Part shown: piece after piece, positions 17,234-26,238 of the stretch
How positions within the stretch are numbered: the first letter of the stretch is position 1
How the letters are laid out: every line of letters starts with the position of its first letter
DNA from: Bacteroidota bacterium
GTDB lineage: Bacteria > Bacteroidota > Bacteroidia > Chitinophagales > Chitinophagaceae
DNA: 64,000 nt
Assembly: GCA_947456625.1 (NCBI GenBank)
Contig: CANGQJ010000002.1
Location: 186,001 to 250,000, forward strand
Reading direction: 5' to 3'
Made by a program: the position numbers and the translations under genes
Notes under the pieces: model-generated
The model's input: the letters and a program-made list of their open reading frames with translations, nothing else
What the model was told of the DNA's origin: nothing
Database searches by the model: none

Positions 17234-18580
17234 ATGAACAAAGGAAAGCTTTTTCAGTCCACGGTTGTAGCAGCACTGGCTGGATTTATTTTTGGCTTTG
17301 ATATGGTTGTGATATCGGGCGCCGATAAACCAATTCAAGAACTATGGCATACCACCCCCTTGTTTCATGGATTTTTTATTATGTCTATGGCATTATGGGG
17401 AACCGTTATAGGATCGGTGTTTGCAGGTGCTCCCACTGAAAAATATGGACGTAAAAAAGTATTAATGTGGTTGGGAATAATGTTTGTTGCTTCTGCAATA
17501 GGGTCCGCACTTGCACAGGATCCATATACTTTTTCCTTTTTTAGATTAATTGGCGGAATTGCTATTGGTGTTTCTTCGGTAGCAGCCCCTACTTATATTT
17601 CAGAAATTTCCAATAAAAATAATAGAGGAAAATTAGTAGGCATGTACCAATTTAATATTGTGTTTGGAATTTTAATTGCTTATTTATCTAATTATTTTTT
17701 AGCAGGCTTTGGTGGTAGTAACGACTGGCGTTTTATGTTAGCAGTATTGTTAATTCCCTCTGCTATTTATACCATTATGACTTTTGGCTTACCCGAAAGT
17801 CCAAGGTGGTTGTTGTCTGAAAAAAACGATGAAGCGGCTGCAAGAGAAACATTATTAATTGTTGGCGTGGATGATATTGAACAAACTATTCAAGAAATAA
17901 AAAAGTCTAACGAACAAGAAAAAGCTTTTGGAGTGTCAAAATTATTTACAAAGCATCATGCTAAAATTATTGGTCTAGCTTTTTTTGTTGCTTTTTTTAA
18001 TCAAGCCTCGGGTATAAATTTTTTATTATACTATGCGCCAAGAATTTTAGAGGAAGCTGGATTTGCAAAAAACAATTCCTTATTGAGTTCCATTTCTTTA
18101 GGTATGATGAATTTGGTTTTCACCTTTGTTGGTCTTTGGTTAATTGATCGCATTGGTCGTAAAACATTATTAATAATTGGATCCTTTGGATACATTATAA
18201 GCTTATCCATGGTGGCTTATGGCTTTGTAGCACATAGTGGCCCAGCATTTATGTTAAGCTTTTTATTATTATTTATTGCAGCACATGCTATTGGTCAAGG
18301 TGCAGTTATTTGGGTTTTTATTTCAGAAATATTTCCAACTCAAATTCGTGCAAAGGGGCAAGCCTTTGGAGCAAGTATTCATTGGATTTTTGCAGCCCTA
18401 ATTACTTTAATTACACCAGTATTTTTAGATAGTGAAAATGGAATATTTAAAGACAACCCTTGGCCCATTTTTGTATTCTTTGCAATTATGATGACCGTAC
18501 AATTGGTTTGGATTTTTACAAAAGTGCCTGAGACAAAAGGTGTATCTTTGGAGGACTTACAAAAAAAATTAGTACAATAA
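17234..18580 (+). CDS. MFS sugar porter
   Basis: A 448-residue major facilitator with 12 predicted membrane segments and the sugar-porter signatures. These are TEKYGRKKVL after segment 2 (about 66-75), LPESPRWLL before the central loop (about 190-198), WLIDRIGRKTLL after segment 8, and VPETKGVSLE at the C-terminus. The family imports hexoses or pentoses with protons. Its position between kdsB and the KdnB-like gene, with a 38-base gap before and a 9-base gap after, makes co-transcription likely. A role in moving a Kdo-related or other sugar is possible, but a plain sugar importer is equally likely. Confidence 0.9.
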   Translation: MNKGKLFQSTVVAALAGFIFGFDMVVISGADKPIQELWHTTPLFHGFFIMSMALWGTVIGSVFAGAPTEKYGRKKVLMWLGIMFVASAIGSALAQDPYTFSFFRLIGGIAIGVSSVAAPTYISEISNKNNRGKLVGMYQFNIVFGILIAYLSNYFLAGFGGSNDWRFMLAVLLIPSAIYTIMTFGLPESPRWLLSEKNDEAAARETLLIVGVDDIEQTIQEIKKSNEQEKAFGVSKLFTKHHAKIIGLAFFVAFFNQASGINFLLYYAPRILEEAGFAKNNSLLSSISLGMMNLVFTFVGLWLIDRIGRKTLLIIGSFGYIISLSMVAYGFVAHSGPAFMLSFLLLFIAAHAIGQGAVIWVFISEIFPTQIRAKGQAFGASIHWIFAALITLITPVFLDSENGIFKDNPWPIFVFFAIMMTVQLVWIFTKVPETKGVSLEDLQKKLVQ

Positions 18581-18589
18581 ATATTTTTT

Positions 18590-19663
18590 ATGCAGTTTAA
18601 GAATTTAAAATTAGTGGACTATGTGGTTTATGGACGTGGTGCGTTTAATCAATTAGATGAAATATTAGCACCGCGCAGAAAAGCCGATTTTCCAATGATA
18701 TTTTTTTTAGATCATTATTTTGCTGGCAAGCCATTAGCAAGTCGTATTCCATTAAGAGGAAAGGATAAAATTATTTATGTAGACGTCACCCATGAACCAA
18801 AAACTAAACAGGTGGATGCTATTGCTGCAGAATTAAAAGCCGAGTTTGGGGAAGTAAGTGGAATTATTGGTATTGGAGGCGGATCCGCTATGGACCTAGC
18901 TAAGGCGGTTTCTTTAATGATGACCAATCCGGGCACTTCTGCCGACTATCAGGGTTGGGATTTGGTAAAACAAGCGGGTGTTTATAAAGTAGGTATTCCA
19001 ACATTAAGTGGAACAGGTGCCGAGGTAAGTCGTACAACCGTATTAACTGGACCTGTACGTAAATTAGGTATGAACTCGGATTTTACTCCTTTTACTCAAA
19101 TTGTTTTAGATCCAGAATTGGTTAAAAATGCGCCTGTGAATCAGCGTTTTTATACTGGCATGGATTGTTATATACACTGTATTGAAAGTTTAGAGGGAAC
19201 TTATTTAAATGAGTTTAGCCGAAGCTATGGTGAAAAAGCATTAGAGCTTTGTCGTAAAGTTTTTGTAGAAAAAGAAAAATGGGACGACGAAAGTGATGAA
19301 CAATTAATGATGGCCTCTTATGCAGGAGGTATGAGTATTGCCTATAGTCAAGTGGGTGTTGCACACGCGGTGAGTTATGGTTTAAGTTTTTTACTAGGCA
19401 CCAAGCACGGAATTGGAAACTGTATTGTAATGAACCACCTAGAGGAATACTATCCAGCAGGAGTGAAAGAGTTTAAATACATGGTAGAGAAAAATAATAT
19501 TGAAATACCAACCGGAATTTGTGCAGACCTTACCGAGGATCAGTTTGACGCTATGATTAATGTTTCTCTAGGCATGAAACCATTATGGGAAAATGCACTT
19601 GGTAAAGATTGGGAAAAAATTATGACCCGTGAAAAGTTAAGAGCACTTTACGCAAAGCTGTAA
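18590..19663 (+). CDS. kdnB: KdnB-like 3-deoxy-D-manno-octulosonate 8-oxidase (iron-containing alcohol dehydrogenase family)
   Basis: A 357-residue group III metal-dependent alcohol dehydrogenase. The NAD-binding glycine motif GIGGGSAMDLAKA is near 94-106. Metal-ligand regions are GMDCYIHC, VAHAVSYG and TKHGIGN (about 188-285). Several blocks, including PVRKLGMNSD and ESLEGTYLNEFSRSYGEKA, closely recall Shewanella KdnB, which oxidises the C8 hydroxyl of Kdo before the aminotransferase KdnA makes 8-amino-Kdo. kdsB lies two genes upstream, supporting a Kdo role. No KdnA-type aminotransferase is in the window. The KdnB call is from memory of the family; a generic alcohol dehydrogenase is the fallback. 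Confidence 0.8.
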   Translation: MQFKNLKLVDYVVYGRGAFNQLDEILAPRRKADFPMIFFLDHYFAGKPLASRIPLRGKDKIIYVDVTHEPKTKQVDAIAAELKAEFGEVSGIIGIGGGSAMDLAKAVSLMMTNPGTSADYQGWDLVKQAGVYKVGIPTLSGTGAEVSRTTVLTGPVRKLGMNSDFTPFTQIVLDPELVKNAPVNQRFYTGMDCYIHCIESLEGTYLNEFSRSYGEKALELCRKVFVEKEKWDDESDEQLMMASYAGGMSIAYSQVGVAHAVSYGLSFLLGTKHGIGNCIVMNHLEEYYPAGVKEFKYMVEKNNIEIPTGICADLTEDQFDAMINVSLGMKPLWENALGKDWEKIMTREKLRALYAKL

Positions 19664-19690
19664 TTATTTTGAAGCTGTTATTTATTTTAA

Positions 19691-19724
19691 AAAAGTGATC
19701 TTAATTTTAAGATCACTTTTTTTG
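19691..19724 (+). terminator. intrinsic terminator after kdnB-like gene
   Basis: A perfect 14-bp inverted repeat (19691-19704 and 19707-19720) built on AAAAGTGATCTTAA, followed by a run of T. It ends the kdsB-MFS-kdnB transcript. Confidence 0.88.
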
Positions 19725-19774
19725 TTTACTAATTAAGAAAATACATTCAACATCACAATTCTTAAGCTATAATT

Positions 19775-19805
19775 AAGGCACTTTAACTAAAAGTTAAAGT
19801 GCCTT
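19775..19805 (+). promoter_or_regulatory. perfect 14-bp palindrome upstream of the RND efflux operon (candidate operator)
   Basis: AAGGCACTTTAACT is followed by AAA and its exact inverse complement. It ends 5 bases before the TATTTTTG box and covers the -12 to -42 region, where a repressor would block RNA polymerase. No T-run follows directly, which makes a terminator less likely, although a second weak terminator cannot be excluded. Confidence 0.55.
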
Positions 19806-19809
19806 AGCC

Positions 19810-19817
19810 TATTTTTG
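19810..19817 (+). promoter_or_regulatory. RND efflux operon -7 promoter box
   Basis: TATTTTTG matches TAnnTTTG and sits 31 bases before the ATG of the adaptor gene. No TTG is found at 19-bp spacing; the upstream palindrome occupies that place. Confidence 0.5.
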
Positions 19818-19848
19818 CGCCTACTATTTAATATAATTATTGATTGTT

Positions 19849-20910
19849 ATGCATCAACTCAAGTTGTTTTTATCTATTGCTATTTGCCTTGTATTAAGTT
19901 CCGCGTGTAATTCCAAAAAAGAATCTAAAGTTGAAGCGGGAAAATATACAATAACAAGTCCTTTAAAAATTGATACTGTTTTTACAAAAGAGTATGTAGC
20001 TGAAATTCAATCCGTACAAAACGTGGAGATTAGAGCCAAGGTAAAAGGATTTATTGAAACCATTAGTGTTGACGAAGGACAAAGCGTAAAAGCAGGACAA
20101 TTGTTGTTTACCATTAGACCAAGAGAATATGAAGCAGAATTAATTAAATCAAAAGCCGAAGTTAAAAAAGCCGAAGTAGACGCTCAAAACGCAAAAAGCC
20201 TATCCGATAAAAATATTATTTCAAAGTCCGAACTGGCTATGGCCTTAGCAAAACTAGAGCAAGCAAGAGCCGACGAGTCGTTGGCTGAATTATATGTTTC
20301 TTATACTAAAGTAAAAGCTCCTTTTAATGGTGTAATAGACCGATTAAAATTTAAATCAGGAAGTTTAATTGATGAAGGCACTTTACTAACAACTATTTCA
20401 AATAACAAAGAAGTGTATGCTTATTTTAATGTTTCTGAAAGTGAATATTTAGATTATAAAATGGGTGGTAAAAATAATGTGGTATCCTTAATGCTTGCTA
20501 ATAATGAAGTACATAAGTTTAAAGGAAAAATAGAAACTATTGAGGGTGAATTTGATAAAAACACCGGTAGTATTGCATTTAGGGCAAAGTTTCCCAATCC
20601 TAATTTTTTATTAAAACATGGAGAAACGGGTAAAGTACAATTAAATATAGATTTAAAAAATGCAATTTTAATTCCACAAAAATCTACCTATGAGTTACAG
20701 GATAAAGTTTATGTATATGTAGTGGATGAAAATAATGTTGTAAAAGCTAGAAATATAAAAATTAAACAAAGGCTTAATAATATTTATGTTATTGAGTCGG
20801 GTTTAAACGAAAATGATAAATTTATTTTTGATGGCACCCAAAGTGTAAAAGAGGATGATAAAGTTAGAACCACTTTTATACCAGCAAGACAATCAGTGTC
20901 ATTTAAATAA
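19849..20910 (+). CDS. RND efflux periplasmic adaptor (HlyD/AcrA family lipoprotein)
   Basis: The adaptor that links the inner-membrane pump to the outer-membrane channel. With the ATG at 19849 the protein has 353 residues. It starts with a lipoprotein signal whose lipobox is LSSAC (Cys near residue 23). The barrel-sandwich (lipoyl-like) half-motifs are around 55-80 (VDEGQSVKAGQLLF) and 150-175 (VKAPFNGVIDRLKFKSGSLI), separated by a short alpha-hairpin (about 85-140), and followed by a beta-barrel. A TTG three codons upstream is a less likely start. The pump gene begins 10 bases after the stop. Confidence 0.94.
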   Translation: MHQLKLFLSIAICLVLSSACNSKKESKVEAGKYTITSPLKIDTVFTKEYVAEIQSVQNVEIRAKVKGFIETISVDEGQSVKAGQLLFTIRPREYEAELIKSKAEVKKAEVDAQNAKSLSDKNIISKSELAMALAKLEQARADESLAELYVSYTKVKAPFNGVIDRLKFKSGSLIDEGTLLTTISNNKEVYAYFNVSESEYLDYKMGGKNNVVSLMLANNEVHKFKGKIETIEGEFDKNTGSIAFRAKFPNPNFLLKHGETGKVQLNIDLKNAILIPQKSTYELQDKVYVYVVDENNVVKARNIKIKQRLNNIYVIESGLNENDKFIFDGTQSVKEDDKVRTTFIPARQSVSFK

Positions 20911-20920
20911 GTAATTCAAC

Positions 20921-23900
20921 ATGATTAAACAATTAATTAATAGACCCGTATTTTCAATAGTAATATCTATTATTATAGTATTGCTTGGTGCTTTGTCTTT
21001 GATACAATTACCAGTTACACAATTTCCATCTATCTCTCCACCTAAGGTAAATATTGTTGCAGAATATCCAGGTGCGAATTCTGAATTAATGATAAAGGCA
21101 GTGGTGATTCCACTTGAGCGTGCTTTAAATGGAATACCTGGTGTAAAATACATTGCATCTGATGCAGGAAATGATGGTACCTGTTTAATAACTGTGGTAT
21201 TTAAATTAGGAACCGATCCCAATATTGCATCGGTAAACGTTCAAAACAGGGTAGCTGCTGTAAATAATAAACTTCCACCACAGGTAGTTAAAGAAGGCAT
21301 TAAAATTTCAAGAGAAGAGTCTAATATGTTAATGTATGTAAACTTAACAAGTAGGGATTCAAATTTAGATGTTAATTTTTTATATAATTATGCCGATATT
21401 AATTTACTCTCTGAAATTAAAAAAATTGACGGAGTAGGTTTTGCCGATATTTTAGGTAATAGAGAATATGCCATGCGTGTTTGGTTAAAACCCGACCGTA
21501 TGCTTGCATACCATATTTCTGCCGATGATATTCAAAATGCAATTGATGAACAAAACCTAGAGGCGGCACCGGGTAAAACGGGTGAAAGCTCCGGAAGACA
21601 GGCACAAACTTTTCAATATGTATTAAAATATCCAGGAAGGTTTAATACCAAGGAAGGGTATGAAAATATTATTATAAGGGCAAGTGAAAATGGCCAGGTT
21701 ATAAAAATTAAGGATGTTGCCGAAGTAGAATTTGGTAGCTCTTACTATGATTTATATTCTAAATTAAACGGTAAGCCTGCAGCCGCTATAATGATTAAAC
21801 AGTCCTATGGTAGTAACGCACGTGAGGTAATTCAAAATATAAAAGATAAACTTCAAGAAATTAAACAAACCTCCTTCCCTAAAGGAATGGACTATGAGTT
21901 AAGTTATGATGTCTCTAAATTTTTAGATGCATCTATTGAAAAAGTATTACATACTTTAATTGAAGCCTTTATATTAGTAGGTATTGTTGTTTTTTTATTT
22001 TTAGGTGATTTTAGATCTACTTTAATTCCAGCCATTGCAGTACCTATTTCACTCATAGGTACCTTTTTATTCATGCAATTTTTTGGCATCACTTTAAACC
22101 TTATTACTTTATTTGCCTTGGTATTGGCAATTGGAATTGTGGTGGATGACGCCATTGTAGTAGTAGAGGCAGTACATGCAAAAATGGAAGCGTTGGATTT
22201 GGATCCCAAATCGGCAACCATACTTGCAATGAGTGAAATAAGTGGAGCCATTATTGCAATTACACTTGTTATGGCTGCGGTGTTTATTCCTGCTGCATTT
22301 ATGTCTGGTCCAGTGGGTGTTTTTTATAAACAATTTTCAGTTACAATGGCCACTGCCATTATTTTATCGGGTGTAGTTGCTTTAACTTTTACCCCTGCAT
22401 TATGTGCATTATTATTAAAAAATACACATGGTGTTGTTAAAAAACCAACTCCATTAAATAAGTTTATTGCGGGTTTTAATAATTCGTTTAAAAACCTACA
22501 AGTAAAATATAAAAACTTAATTGATGTAATTATTAATAGACGTGCTATTACTTTTATTATTTTAATTGTGTTTTGTATTGGTACTTGGGCAATTAGTAAT
22601 AGCGTACCAACTGGCTTTATTCCAAACGAAGATCAGGGTGTTTTTTACTGTTTAATTTCAACACCTCCGGGATCTACTTTGGAGCGAACCGATCAAGTAC
22701 TTGGTCAAATTCAAAAAGTAGCTAATAGTTTAGAAGACGTAGCTACTGTTTCTACAACTGCTGGATTTGAAATCTTAACCGAGGGAACTGGTGCCAATTC
22801 AGGAACTGCACTTATTAACTTAAAGGATTGGAGTGAGCGTAAACACTCTGTACAAGAAGTGTTGCATGAATTAGAGGAAAAAACAAAAGATATTAAAGGG
22901 GCTACCATTGAATTCTTTCCCCCTCCAGCTGTTCCAGGTTATGGTGCTGCTGGTGGTTTTGAATTGCGCTTATTGGATAAGGCAGGCTCTGGGGATTATA
23001 AAAAAATGGAAGCAGTTAATAAACAATTTGTTGATGACTTAAATAAAAGACCTGAATTAAGTTCTGTTTTTGGTTTTTATAACGCAAGCTTTCCACAATA
23101 TGAATTACATATTGATAACGAAAAGGCAAAACAAAAAGGAGTAAGTATTGATAATGCTATGAATACGCTTTCAACTTTAATTGGAAGTAATTATTCCACC
23201 AACTTTATCAAATTTGATAGACAGTATAAAGTAATGGTACAAGCATTACCAGAATATAGAACCAAACCCGAGGACTTATTAAAATTATATGTGAAAAATG
23301 ACCGTAATGAAATGGTTCCTTTTGCTACATTTATGACCATTCAAAAAGTTTTTGGATTGGATGAAATAACAAGACACAACATGTTTAATTCTTCGGAATT
23401 AAGTGGTTCACCAGCACCAGGTTACAGTAGCGGTGAGGCTATTGAGGCTATTAAAGAAGTAGCTAAAACAAAACTTCCAAAAGGCTTTGGTATTGATTGG
23501 GCTGGTATTTCAATAGACGAAGTGGCAAAGGGCAATCAAACCCTATATATATTTTTAATTTCACTCATATTTGTATACTTAGTGCTATCGGCACAATATG
23601 ATAGTTTTATTTTACCACTTCCAGTGATACTTTCATTACCAACAGGAATATTTGGCGCCTTTTTATTATTAAAGATTTTAGGTCTTGAAAATAATATTTA
23701 CGCTCAAATTGCAATGGTTATGCTTATTGGAATACTAGGTAAAAACGCAGTATTAATTATTGAATTTGCGGTACAAAGACAAAAAGCAGGTGCCTCAAAA
23801 CTAGAAGCAGCAAAAGAGGGTGCTGCTGCAAGGCTACGTCCTATTTTAATGACTTCTTTTGCATTTGTTGCAGGTTTAATTCCTTTGGTTATAGCAACAG

Positions 23901-24076
23901 GTCCAGGTGCATTAGGCAATAGAACAATTGGTTCGGCTACTGCAGGTGGAATGATTTTTGGAACCATATTTGGTGTGGTAGTGGTACCAGGCTTGTATTT
24001 TATTTTTGCAAATGCTACAAAATATATTCCCAAAAAAGTAGTGCAAACCCCTCATAAAGAAAGTTCAAATGACTAG
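20921..24076 (+). CDS. RND family multidrug efflux pump, AcrB/MexB-type (HAE1) permease
   Basis: A 1051-residue proton-driven inner-membrane transporter, full length for the family. It has one N-terminal membrane helix (about 9-29), a large periplasmic porter/docking loop, a block of helices starting near 340, a second periplasmic loop (about 560-870), and final helices from about 875. The proton-relay aspartate pair is intact in GIVVDDAIVVVEA (about 403-415), and the conserved GDFRSTLIPAIAVPISLIGT block is near 362-381. Substrates are not predictable. The TolC-like gene overlaps its end by 8 bases, which indicates translational coupling. Confidence 0.97.
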   Translation: MIKQLINRPVFSIVISIIIVLLGALSLIQLPVTQFPSISPPKVNIVAEYPGANSELMIKAVVIPLERALNGIPGVKYIASDAGNDGTCLITVVFKLGTDPNIASVNVQNRVAAVNNKLPPQVVKEGIKISREESNMLMYVNLTSRDSNLDVNFLYNYADINLLSEIKKIDGVGFADILGNREYAMRVWLKPDRMLAYHISADDIQNAIDEQNLEAAPGKTGESSGRQAQTFQYVLKYPGRFNTKEGYENIIIRASENGQVIKIKDVAEVEFGSSYYDLYSKLNGKPAAAIMIKQSYGSNAREVIQNIKDKLQEIKQTSFPKGMDYELSYDVSKFLDASIEKVLHTLIEAFILVGIVVFLFLGDFRSTLIPAIAVPISLIGTFLFMQFFGITLNLITLFALVLAIGIVVDDAIVVVEAVHAKMEALDLDPKSATILAMSEISGAIIAITLVMAAVFIPAAFMSGPVGVFYKQFSVTMATAIILSGVVALTFTPALCALLLKNTHGVVKKPTPLNKFIAGFNNSFKNLQVKYKNLIDVIINRRAITFIILIVFCIGTWAISNSVPTGFIPNEDQGVFYCLISTPPGSTLERTDQVLGQIQKVANSLEDVATVSTTAGFEILTEGTGANSGTALINLKDWSERKHSVQEVLHELEEKTKDIKGATIEFFPPPAVPGYGAAGGFELRLLDKAGSGDYKKMEAVNKQFVDDLNKRPELSSVFGFYNASFPQYELHIDNEKAKQKGVSIDNAMNTLSTLIGSNYSTNFIKFDRQYKVMVQALPEYRTKPEDLLKLYVKNDRNEMVPFATFMTIQKVFGLDEITRHNMFNSSELSGSPAPGYSSGEAIEAIKEVAKTKLPKGFGIDWAGISIDEVAKGNQTLYIFLISLIFVYLVLSAQYDSFILPLPVILSLPTGIFGAFLLLKILGLENNIYAQIAMVMLIGILGKNAVLIIEFAVQRQKAGASKLEAAKEGAAARLRPILMTSFAFVAGLIPLVIATGPGALGNRTIGSATAGGMIFGTIFGVVVVPGLYFIFANATKYIPKKVVQTPHKESSND

Positions 24077-25508
24077 TCCTAAATTTTTATATACTTTAAA
24101 ATACACGCTATCATTAGTTGTATTTATTTATGCATGTAAGGCACCCAATGTAATACAGGCACCTGCCTTAAAAGAATTGCCATCAAATTATTCAAATTTT
24201 ATTCAACAGGATACTAATAATATATCTAAAATTGAATGGAAGCAATTTTTTTCCGATAAAACCTTAGAGGCGCTTATTGATACTGCATTAAAAAATAATT
24301 TAGACGTATTAACTACATTACAAGAAATTGAAATTGCTAAAAACAAAGTAAAATACGCCAATGGAAAATTTGTACCTACTATTAACGGAGGAACAAATTT
24401 AGCATTAGAAAAAGTAGGTAGGTATACTTCACAAGGAGCAGGAGATGCAAGTGCCGATATCACTCCAGGCAATACAGTACCCGAATTATTACCCTCTATT
24501 AACTTTGGTTTTCAGGCAAGTTGGGAGGCCGATGTTTGGGGTAAATTAAAAAATGAAAAACAGGCAGCTTATTTAAGGTATTTAAGTACGGAAGCGGGTA
24601 AAAATTTAGTAATTACCAATCTAATTGCCGAAATAGCAAGCAGCTATTATGAATTATTGGGCCTGGAAAATCAATTAGCAATTGTAAGAAACTCCATTGA
24701 TTTACAAAATAAGGAACTAGAAATAGTAAAAGCGCAACAGGAGGCGGCTGTAGTTACTACACTTGCAGTTAAACAATTTGAAGCGCAGCTTTATAATACA
24801 CAAAATTTAGAATTTAATATTTTACAAAATATTATAGAAACACAAAATAAAATAAATTTATTACTAGGTAGGTATCCACAAAAAATTTCGGTGGATACAA
24901 AAAATATTTTACAAACAATACCAACTATTATTAAGACAGGTGTGCCATCACAATTATTAAAAAACCGACCCGATATAAAACAAGCAGAATTAGAATTACA
25001 AGCAGCTAATTGTGATATTAAAGCGGCCAGGGCTGAATTTTATCCTGCTTTTAATATTGGATCCACACTTGGTTTTAGTGCGTTTAAACCAGCATACTTA
25101 CTTAGAACACCCGAGTCGGTAATGTACTCGCTGGCTAGTGATATTACCGGACCAATAGTAAACAAGTCTGCAATAAAAGCCAATTTTGCAACAGCCAATG
25201 CATTACAAATTGAAGCCATGTACAGCTATCAAAAAAGCATTTTTAATGGATTTGTGGATGTGAACAATCAGCTTTCTAACTTGGAAAATTTATCTAAAGC
25301 ACATGATTTAAAATTAAAGGAGGCCAATGCTTTAAACGAAGCAGTTGATGTTTCCAATGATTTATTTAAATATGGCAGAGCCAATTATTTAGAAGTAATA
25401 ATGGCACAAAAAGAGGCGCTTAATACACAGCTTGAATTAATTGATGTTAAAAAACAAAAACTACAAGCGCTTACTAGTATTTATAAAGCTTTAGGTGGAG
25501 GTTGGTAA
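24069..25508 (+). CDS. RND efflux outer membrane channel lipoprotein (TolC/NodT family)
   Basis: The third component of the tripartite pump. The 479-residue protein has a lipoprotein signal with the Cys in FIYACKAPN (about residue 23). Two outer-membrane-efflux-protein repeats follow (about 60-260 and 275-475), with typical heptad-rich alpha-barrel helices and the conserved LLKNRPDIKQAELEL block near 300. The start codon lies inside the last codons of the pump gene (ATGACTAG overlap). Together with the adaptor and pump this is a complete, apparently intact efflux operon. The stop is 5 bases from the end of the convergent nfu gene. Confidence 0.95.
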   Translation: MTSPKFLYTLKYTLSLVVFIYACKAPNVIQAPALKELPSNYSNFIQQDTNNISKIEWKQFFSDKTLEALIDTALKNNLDVLTTLQEIEIAKNKVKYANGKFVPTINGGTNLALEKVGRYTSQGAGDASADITPGNTVPELLPSINFGFQASWEADVWGKLKNEKQAAYLRYLSTEAGKNLVITNLIAEIASSYYELLGLENQLAIVRNSIDLQNKELEIVKAQQEAAVVTTLAVKQFEAQLYNTQNLEFNILQNIIETQNKINLLLGRYPQKISVDTKNILQTIPTIIKTGVPSQLLKNRPDIKQAELELQAANCDIKAARAEFYPAFNIGSTLGFSAFKPAYLLRTPESVMYSLASDITGPIVNKSAIKANFATANALQIEAMYSYQKSIFNGFVDVNNQLSNLENLSKAHDLKLKEANALNEAVDVSNDLFKYGRANYLEVIMAQKEALNTQLELIDVKKQKLQALTSIYKALGGGW

Positions 25509-25513
25509 TAAAA

Positions 25514-26113
25514 CTATTCTGCTTCTGCTACAACTTCTTTTACTTCTGGGATCATGCGTTTCATCATGCCCTCAATACCCGCTTTAAGTGTAACCATACT
25601 AGAAGGACAACCGCTACAAGATCCTTGTAGCATAAGGTTTACAATACCGTCGTTATAACTTTTAAACTGAATAGCACCGCCGTCCATTTCAACAGCAGGC
25701 TTTACATAGTTTTCTAATAATTCTTTCACACGCTTAACTACATCATCATCATCGGCATGAACGGTGTTTGTTGCTTCTTGCTTTATTTTTGCAACTTCTT
25801 CTTCGTTCACTACCATACCACCATTTTCTAAATATTCTTTTAAGAATGTTTTAATGGTTGGGATTACATCTTGCCAGTCGTCGGTATCGGCGCTTTTAGT
25901 AAGCGTAATAAAATTACTTGCTATGAAAACACTTTTGATAAAAGGAAAACTAAATAATTCTTTAGCAAGTGGCGAAGGACCAGCTTGACTTTCGTCTGCA
26001 ACGTCAATGCTTTTACCTGGATATAAAAGTTTGTTAGCAACAAACTTCATGGTTTCTGGGTTAGGAGTCATTTCTGTGTAAATGCTAACTATGGTATTTC
26101 CTGTAGTGATCAT
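25514..26113 (-). CDS. Nfu-type iron-sulfur cluster scaffold protein
   Basis: A 199-residue two-domain protein like mitochondrial NFU1. The N-terminal Nfu_N domain (about 8-95) carries the typical TPNPETMKFVAN block and the SPLAKELFSFPFIKSVFI stretch. The C-terminal NifU-like domain (about 115-195) has MDGGAIQF and the cluster-binding CxxC in GSCSGCPSS (about 160-168). It delivers 4Fe-4S clusters to target proteins. It is a single-gene unit whose -7 box lies within a palindrome (26131-26150). No other suf or isc genes are in the window. Confidence 0.94.
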   Translation of the reverse strand: MITTGNTIVSIYTEMTPNPETMKFVANKLLYPGKSIDVADESQAGPSPLAKELFSFPFIKSVFIASNFITLTKSADTDDWQDVIPTIKTFLKEYLENGGMVVNEEEVAKIKQEATNTVHADDDDVVKRVKELLENYVKPAVEMDGGAIQFKSYNDGIVNLMLQGSCSGCPSSMVTLKAGIEGMMKRMIPEVKEVVAEAE

Positions 26114-26130
26114 AAAATGTCTTTTATTAC

Positions 26131-26150
26131 TTGATTACAAAAATAATCAA
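26131..26150 (-). promoter_or_regulatory. nfu promoter -7 box inside a TTGATTA-N6-TAATCAA palindrome
   Basis: Minus-strand TATTTTTG (26138-26145) matches TAnnTTTG and lies 24 bases before the nfu start. The perfect 7-bp arms flank it symmetrically, so a dimeric regulator could bind over the box. The spacing is too long for a standard FNR site (TTGAT-N4-ATCAA). Confidence 0.5.
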
Positions 26151-26238
26151 AATGTAAAGGCTAATAGAATAAGCTAAGCCTACTTGTTTATATTTTTCCG
26201 ATATCGAAAAAGCAAAAACCAAACAAAAGGGGGTTAAA

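Noticed and set aside
26195..26215. Near-palindrome around CGATATCG after uvrD as a terminator
   Set aside because: The stem is broken by a bulge and the minus-strand side lacks a proper T-run directly after it.
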